Positions 57,573-64,000 of a stretch of DNA of 64,000 nt are shown in pieces; position 1 is the stretch's first letter; every line of letters begins with the position of its first letter. Origin of the DNA: Dactylonectria macrodidyma (lineage: Eukaryota > Ascomycota > Sordariomycetes > Hypocreales > Nectriaceae); contig JAGMUV010000004.1 in NCBI GenBank assembly GCA_020744425.1, positions 1,116,001 through 1,180,000 on the forward strand. The letters run 5' to 3'. The position numbers were made by a program, and so were the translations under genes. The notes below the pieces were generated by a model. It was given only the letters and a program-made list of their open reading frames with translations. It did no database searches and had not been told where the DNA came from.

Positions 57573-58812
57573 CTATACCTCTATGAATGATGCAGTGAGG
57601 ACCGTACGTTGAGTCTGGCCTTCAGCTTCTTTAGTGAGCGTGCGTTGATTCCAGCTGCGGATGAAGCGCCAGGCGACATCGGGGGACTTGCACACAATAA
57701 CAAATCGATTTCGCAATTTCTGGCGGAAGGCGTGGTCTTCTTTAAGGGGGACGCGGGTGTTGCGAGCAAAGATGGACTGGTTCTCATGGAGGGTAGTGGC
57801 AAGGTGGTATGGTTTGCTTGTAGCCCATGGCTCATTGCGAGCTTTGCCATCGGCGTCAATAAAGGATTGCAGGTCAGCGGCAGAGATGGCCGAGTGGTGC
57901 ATGTGGAGCAAAACGACAGCAGGCTCAACGGTGAAGCCTGACCGGCGGACAAGCTCGTTGACGAGGTTCTGCCAGGGCCACTTGCCCTTGACGCGGGATA
58001 AGCGGGCATTAATGCGGTTCGCCGAGGGTGCGAGGGAACCTGGAGTGATGGTGAAGGCGTCAACTTCTTCCTCTGGGGAGATGGAGGCCGGGCCACGAAG
58101 GTTGGAGGGGACCGAGTTGGTCCAAAGGCCAGTCTTGGAGCGCATCTTGAGCTGGGCGAGGCGGAAGACGCGGTCGAGCTTGGACTGGTAGACGATGGCA
58201 GCAGCATGTGAGGCGAAGGAGATGCGGTAGTTGCCGAGGGGTTCGAGGGTCCAGGGATCGCGTTCTTGATGGACTAGGGGCGGGTTAGTATGACATGTAT
58301 ATGTGCTCGATGAGGACGTCGGACAGCGGACCTTCATTAATTCCAGAACTCCAGTCGGACAGATCCCGGGCAGCGAGGCGAGAGAAATCGCTCGACCGCA
58401 GACTGCAGCTCAATCCCTCGACTATGAGCATGTGGTCTTGGCGGTTGTCGTCCTTGGTGAAGCTCATAGCGACTCGTTGGCGGCTGGCCTGCTCGTGAGG
58501 GAGAAGGCCTGCGCCAGACCTGAGGCGGGGCTTCCGCCAAAGCGCAAACTCATCGTTGGGATTTGTATTTCCAGGCTTTAGTGGAGTGAACAGCGTGGTA
58601 GCGGTCTTCGGGGCGGGCTTTTCAGCCGTCCTTCCGGGAACGGTCCATCGCTTGTTGGAGATCTTGTCGTTGTTGTTGTTGTTGCCGCCACCGTGGTTGA
58701 AGCCGTTGAAGGCGGCTGTAGACGATTTGGATGACACGAGTCTAGCTCGCGGGACGGAGATGGCGACGGCAGAGAGTGCCTGGGCGTGGGCGAGCCATCT
58801 GGGGCGGATCAT
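57573..58812 (-). CDS. Predicted mitochondrial protein, function unknown
   Basis: Exons 58332-58812 and 57573-58273 with a 58-bp intron (GTCCGC...CCTAG, branch site TACTAAC) give 393 residues. The start MIRPRWLAHAQALSAVAISV and the following Arg/Ser-rich 20 residues resemble a mitochondrial presequence. An Asn/Gly run (GGGNNNNND) follows. The central part reads like a folded RNA-binding-type domain split by the intron: HMLIVEGLSCSLRSSDFSRL, then DPWTLEPLGNYRISFASHAA and VYQSKLDRVFRLAQLKM. The C-terminal half has HMHHSAISAADLQSFIDADG and FRQKLRNRFVIVCKSPDVAW. This alpha/beta pattern with aromatic-rich strands suggests a degenerate RRM, but I do not recognise the family. The intron junction keeps the frame exactly, so it is a real gene. 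Confidence 0.75.
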
Positions 58813-59646
58813 GCAGACGGCGGGGCGGCGGAGGACATGGGATTATATTTCCCGGCGAGAGGGAGACAGACGATCGTGGGTTTGCAGAGTGGAAATTGCA
58901 ACGAGGTTGAAGTCGAAAGCTGAAGCTATCTCTCTGTTTCAATGGCCATTTTGCGCGGGCGCTGGGATTGGGCGGCATGGTTCCGATGTGGTTTAGCGGT
59001 CTTTTTTTTTTCTCGGGGAGGGTCCGGCTTTTGGAGGACGGACCCTGAACCCCACCTCCCTAGAAATACACCAGGTGCTTGCTGTATCTTTTGATTAATG
59101 AAACGATGGGTGTTCAAAGCCGTTAGAAATGCTACTGATCGGGATAATTCGTAAGCTTTGAAGAATTATTTGTTATATAATTATTGCATATTAGAACAAA
59201 CCTGCTTCCAGTTGTAACCCTTTTTTTTTTTTTTTTTTTTTAATAAGTTGCCCAGACATTGGAAGGGGGCGGAACATTGTTCACTCTAACACCGCTGACG
59301 GAATATTCACGTTTCAGTTGGGTTTTCAGCCACATCAAGACATCTGTTCTTCTTAATGAATGCCATCATTTTTATCTTGATATCAAGAGATCATAGGTCA
59401 TGTTTTTCTAATTTTTGTTTGTGTCAGGCTCGACATGAACCCTTATACCAATACCCAATGCAACCACCCACACTCACCAACCCACCAGTTGCGTTCCGTT
59501 CTTGTTAGTGGAAGGCATGCAGAAACTTTCTGCCCACTAAATAGGTCAATCATCCCCACGCAATGTAGTCAACTTGACCACTTCACTCCTTCGCAACGTC
59601 GCATGTTCAAGGCATCAGGGAACATCCCTCGCCTTTCCCGCCCAGT
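58813..59646. other. Divergent spacer with a poly-T tract
   Basis: About 830 bp between divergent genes. It includes a run of 21 T at 59221-59241 and flanking AT-rich sequence. No gene seen. Confidence 0.6.
59221..59241. repeat. Poly-T tract (21 T)
   Basis: Homopolymer run, possibly a nucleosome-free promoter element for the flanking divergent genes. Confidence 0.9.
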
Positions 59647-62018
59647 ATGCTCGTCGCTAGCCTCGATGCAAAAGTACGACCGCTGTCGAACACGAGCCTC
59701 GAAAAGTCTAGCCTCTTGGGCGCCGCGCGCATCTACGTGAGTAGGGACTCGCTGCTTTCTCTCACGGGCACTCTCGAGAATGGCAAGCATTGTCTCGTCA
59801 CGCGCCTGGACAGCCCCGTCCAGAAGGATGCCGCGGACGACCCGGGCGAAATCCAGCGTGAGGCATCGCTCTGGATCCTGCCCGAGAAGAACCTCAGTCC
59901 CAACGTCGTCATGATGACCCGCGCCTTCCAAGAGGCGGCCGGCTTCAAGCTGGGCGACCAGGTCCGCATCACGCTTGCGGGGACTACGCCAGACGTTGAA
60001 GAGGTTATTATCGAAGATGAGGCCGGCGACAAGGCCGAGTCTGGTCAGGCTAGAAAGTACCCTCTTGTTTGGGAGCCGGCCCTTAGTCTTTCACTGGGTT
60101 AATCAGCCCACTATTCCCTTATATTTCAACTCGAGACTGATTTCTCTTAGATCGCGCCGAACTCATCTTTCCCGGTATGGTCTTGGAAGGCGTGGCCATC
60201 AATAAAGTGCGCCGGAACTTCAAGGTTCTCTCCGTTAACTCACAGGCTAACAGCGTCGCCCGCTTCAAAACTGAGTCGTCTACTATCCGTATTCTCCAAC
60301 CTGGCGAGGAAACTGGCCCAGTAGTTGGCGAGGCTGGAGGTGACCTTCTTGTGACTGGCGTACCTGGCTTCCCCGTCCAGGTTAAAACCATCAACAACTT
60401 CCTCAGGGGGTTCTGTCGTCCATTCTACGCAAGGAACGAACGCCAATCATGTGGACTCATTATCCATGGTGGAAGAGGCACTGGGAAGACCTTTATTCTG
60501 CAGCGCATTGCCGCAACCAACTGGGGCCGAGTACACTGGATTAAGCCATCCGACAAGCTCACGACGATTCGCGAGACTTTCAAGCTTGCCCAAACACAGC
60601 AGCCGAGTGTGATTCTCATCGATGAGCTGGATGGGCTCATCAGCAAGGACCGTTCCAACCGCGACTCAGTTATCGAGGCCATTGGCGAAGAACTCGACAA
60701 TCTCTCGGCCCTCGCAGCCGCCAATAATGCACTTCCGAAGCTCGTAGTCATCGCAACTTGCTTGGACTACTTCACCGACGTCCCCCCAAAGCTACAGAAA
60801 CTCACTCGATTCAGCAAGAACATTGCTTTGCCCATTCCACGGACATTAGAACGGCTCGAAATTCTAAAGTTTGTTGACCCACCTATTAAGGCGGAGGAGA
60901 GGGAGCAACTCCTATTAAATATGGCTGAGCGAACGCATGCATTTAACCCCAACGATATTGGCAGGCTCGTTTCAAACGCCATGGAAATATTTGGCACCCG
61001 ACTCGATGATTCGGGAGTCGACTCTTCTCTAGGTGAAGAGCAACATCTCGTCAAGACGGACTTAGAGAAGGCCTTGCGCAATACACGACCGACGGCCATG
61101 AATGACATCAACCTGAACCCCCCAACTATTCATTGGCAAGATATTGGTGGTCAGCACACGCTCAAGAAAGCTCTCAATCTTATGGTCAAGTACACCAAGG
61201 TGCGCCGATATTCCTTACAGAACCTCCCTTTCTCTGGGGTTGCATCACTAACCCTGCTCATCTAGAATCCCGAGCGTTTCCTTCGTCCCCCTGGCAAGGG
61301 AATTTTGCTTTACGGCCCCCCTGGTTGCTCAAAGACCCTCTCTGCGCAAGCCACGGCTACTGAGTCTGGTTTCAACTTCTTCGCGGTCAAGGGAGCCGAA
61401 CTGCTCAACATGTATGTCGGCGAGTCTGAGCGCGCCGTTCGCACCCTCTTTGAGCGTGCTCGCGCAGCATCTCCCTCTATCATCTTCTTTGATGAGATCG
61501 ACTCCATTGGAGGCCAGCGTACAGGCTCAGGTGGTACCGCGTCTCGAAGTACCGGTGCCGTCAACATGCTCACCACTTTACTCACTGAAATGGACGGCTT
61601 CGAGACACTTACTGGTGTGCTCGTCCTCGCCGCTACTAATCGCCCAGAGTCTATTGACCCGGCTCTTATGCGACCAGGTCGCTTTGACCAGGTGCTCTAT
61701 GTCGGCCCGCCCGATCAGGCGGCCCGCGAAACCATCTTTAAGGTTAACACGCGCGGTCTCCCCGTGGCGGAAGACGTCAACATCCCGGAGCTTGCGCGCC
61801 GCGCCGAGGGCCACTCAGGAGCCGAAATCAAAGCCGCATGCAACGATGCCTGTGTGATAGCGCAGGGCTCATTCGACGATGAGGAGGGCGATGCAGTCAG
61901 CAAGCCTCAGGTCAAGATGGCTGACCTGGAGGGTGCGTTGGAGCGGATGCCACGCAATATTACGAAGCAGATGATTGATGGATACGAAAAGTGGTCAAAG
62001 CAGTTTAGGAAGCTTTAG
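59647..62018 (+). CDS. afg2: AFG2/Drg1-like type II AAA+ ATPase
   Basis: Exons 59647-60097, 60151-61199 and 61266-62018 give 750 residues. An N-domain (AARIYVSRDSLLSLTGTLEN, AFQEAAGFKLGDQVRITLAG) precedes two AAA modules. D1 has Walker A GGRGTGKT at 257-264 and Walker B VILIDELD at 304-311. D2 has Walker A GPPGCSKT at 517-524, YVGESERAVR and Walker B IIFFDEID around 573-580, then ATNRPESIDPALMRPGRFDQ. The GCSKT form of the D2 P-loop is characteristic of Afg2/SPATA5 proteins. In yeast this hexamer strips Rlp24 from pre-60S particles in the cytoplasm, an essential step in ribosome maturation. Intron 1 uses an uncommon donor (GTTAAT) but restores the frame and homology. The start ATG was chosen where N-domain homology begins. 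Confidence 0.9.
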
Positions 62019-62940
62019 AGAACGTTATGTTATCATGGGTTATATACGTTTTGGGCCTGTTTTGCGATTGTTGGTTTTAGAGGTTTAGATAAAACCGGTA
62101 GACTTGCTAGATGCACATATGGAGAGGGCGGCACAGGCATTAGTAAAAGGGCGCCTTGAAGCTGCTTTCAGACACACATTCATTTTCCATCGGCGCCTCT
62201 AACCTTGAATCTCCCCCTCCGAGTAATTCTGAGGGAGCAATGGCTTCACAAGAGCAGAGGCGATCTTAACCGCTGGCGCCTTCTCGCCAGACTCATAGAT
62301 TCGCGGGATTACTGGAGCTGACGTCCAAGACGATCTTTTGTTCATCAGTCATGGTGAATTTAACCCGGATCAGTCCCATCTGACCATAGTCCTGAGGCTC
62401 CGAATTGCCCATCGCGTGAGCATATTCGGGGGAAACATGAGATATGTATGTTACACAACACGAGCAGAACCATCGCCCGCACATCCTCCTCACGGTTGCC
62501 ACTCTGCAACCTTTACCTCCATCTGCGTCTATTCCGTCGCGGTCCAGCCAATCTCTCTTCGCGGGAATCCATATCCTTCCAAAACGATGCCATGCCATGC
62601 CATGTCATGCCGACGCTCTTCGGCGACTCTATCACCTAGAGGGCTGACTCTAGTCCTGACAAAACCATTAGACCGAGCATCATGAGCCTCCGTTGGTCCG
62701 TCGGAATAGAACCGAAAACGGTAACGGAGGGCCAAGGATGCTCGGCGCAAATCCCACAATGAAGCAAACACAACGCCAGCCCTCTCCCCTGTCCTTCCTT
62801 GCCCATCCTTGCCAGCTGGGTCCGTCCAGGTGAGAGGAGCCTCATCAGACCGCGTTCCTAACCTCGTCCCTCAATGATAAGTCAAACAATGTAATCCGAT
62901 ATCCCTTACGCCGTCGCCAAAAGAAGTGGGAAAAGTGCCG
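62019..62940. other. Convergent 3' region, afg2 / psy2
   Basis: About 920 bp with no gene. A CCATGC repeat (ATGCCATGCCATGCCATG-like) occurs near 62587-62606. Confidence 0.5.
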
Positions 62941-64000
62941 TCACGACTCTTCATCAGATCGTGGGCCGCCGGTCCGAATAGAAGGGGAGAGACTAATGGC
63001 GATTTTTTTGGGGCCACCATTGCCAGAGCCAGCTGTGAAGCTCTTGCGCCGACGAAGGACACCATGCGGAGTACCAGGGCCAGAGACCGCAGAACTGGTG
63101 CTGTTGCGTCGCTTGTTCTGCATCAATTTGCCCAGCTCGTCCTCGTCCTCGTCTTCCTCTCGGCGGCGCTTTTCTGCCAGTCGCTCAGGGGGTGGCACTG
63201 ACCCAAGACTTGCCTCGCGAGATGGGATCAAGATTTCCACCCTGTTTTCACTCTGCTGAGCGTCTAGTGATGCCTTGGGGTCAATGTTCTCATCCGCCTC
63301 TTCATCAGAGGCGTAGTCGACAAGTAGTTTCGAGGTCCCGGTGCCATTAATTGATGGCGCCTTCTCGCCTTCCTTGGCACGATGCTCATCATCATCCTCC
63401 GGATCCGAAGTCGCCCAGTATTCTTCTTGCTCCTGATCAACAGTGATATGTTCCATAAGCCTCGAGTTTGGAGGTCTTCGGCCCAGCTCTTCCTCAGCTT
63501 CCAAGAAGTAGTCCATGTTGGACGTGTAGCCTTGCGTTTGGTCGTATCGGAGGATGATGTCACGGAAGGTCGGCATGTAGTCGAGGCTAAGTAGCCGCTC
63601 TCGAAAGTTCACAACAAGGTATTTGACGAGGTCTTTCAGGTTCTCCTTCTTGATGTACTCAAAAAATTCCAGCGAAGCAGAACTCAGGAGGTTGTCTCGG
63701 GGCATGGCGCCAATTAGAACATCGAGTATCGGTCCCATAATCTGCTTCTCAGTCAAATGCCTGACATAAAACTCGTCCTGGAGTCCAATCAAGGATCTGA
63801 AAAATCGAATAGCAACTATTGCATGATTAGGATGGATCTTGGAAAGGGAAAAAGGATGCTCTACCTAGCCGCAAGTACTTCTCAGGACATTCAAGAAGCT
63901 GGGCAATTCGCTGGGCAATGTTATTGGTCATGACAAAGAACTTGCATCGTAGGTTATGCTGGCGGATAAAGAAACAGAGGATCTCGATCAGATACGTAAA
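62941..64000 (-). CDS. psy2: Protein phosphatase 4 regulatory subunit 3 (Psy2/SMEK), 3' part
   Basis: Partial gene whose 5' part lies beyond the right edge. Exons 63865-64000 (incomplete) and 62941-63815 are joined over a 49-bp intron (GTAGAG...CAATAG). The visible part covers the end of the SMK-1 helical-repeat domain: IEILCFFIRQHNLRCKFFVM, KYLRLVAIRFFRSLIGLQDE and VKYLVVNFRERL. An acidic tail follows with EEADENIDPKASLD, a Glu/Asp-rich basic segment (KRRREEDEDEDELGKL) and a Ser/Pro/Arg-rich end with RRRKSFTAG. Psy2/PP4R3 targets the Pph3/PP4 phosphatase to substrates such as phosphorylated H2A and Rad53 during recovery from DNA damage. The domain signature is unmistakable, and the tail is variable as in other fungi. 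Confidence 0.93.

Overview
The window reads as nuclear DNA of a filamentous ascomycete, most likely a sordariomycete close to the Hypocreales. This placement is an inference. It rests on short GT-AG introns (about 50-75 bp) with CTAAC/CTAAT branch sites, single-gene transcription units with long CT-rich leaders, and fungus-specific families: Rga-type LIM protein, Cya5-like PPR protein, AA9 polysaccharide monooxygenase and LaeA-like methyltransferase. No viral genes, rRNA, tRNA, CRISPR array or clear transposase was recognised.

Layout. 1-2.4 kb: 5' part of a LIM/Rho-GAP gene (minus, runs off the left edge). 2.4-8.9 kb: large gene-free interval. 8.9-9.6 kb: FYV7-like rRNA-processing factor (minus). 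11.7-14.1 kb: Atos/FAM214-like protein (plus). 14.7-18.4 kb: Cya5-like mitochondrial PPR protein (minus), with a doubtful small membrane protein just upstream. 19.3-19.8 kb: Arg/Ser-rich small protein (minus). 23.1-25.6 kb: type II phosphatidylinositol 4-kinase (plus). 25.6-33.1 kb: gene-poor island holding one 10-exon LaeA-like methyltransferase. 33.1-36.5 kb: Aim41, a Rid-family protein, and a YeeE/YedE-type sulfur transporter. 38.7-41.9 kb: zinc-free MDR oxidoreductase, then KRR1 and mitochondrial L11 head to head. 44.3-48.3 kb: HAL/SAT4-type kinase and mitochondrial Hsp10 with a heat-shock element. 51.9-53.6 kb: secreted AA9 with a CBM18-like tail. 55.9-62.0 kb: SEC4-type Rab, a mitochondrial-looking unknown, and an AFG2-like AAA ATPase. 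62.9-64 kb: 3' part of PSY2/PP4R3 (minus, runs off the right edge).

Most genes are conserved housekeeping genes. Recurring themes are ribosome biogenesis (FYV7, KRR1, AFG2), mitochondrial expression and folding (Cya5, Aim41, mL11, Hsp10) and secretion/polarity (Rga, Lsb6, Sec4). Accessory content is the methyltransferase island, the sulfur transporter, the oxidoreductase and the AA9 enzyme.

Most useful results: (1) by hand-splicing, an apparently broken methyltransferase region resolves into an intact 307-residue, 10-exon gene with one GC-AG intron; (2) a Rid protein lacks the usual active-site arginine; (3) a four-unit heat-shock element lies upstream of hsp10; (4) a 10-bp motif TACGGAGTAC recurs in intergenic DNA. 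I found no convincing wholly new system. Splice sites are read by eye, so exon edges may be off by a base or two.
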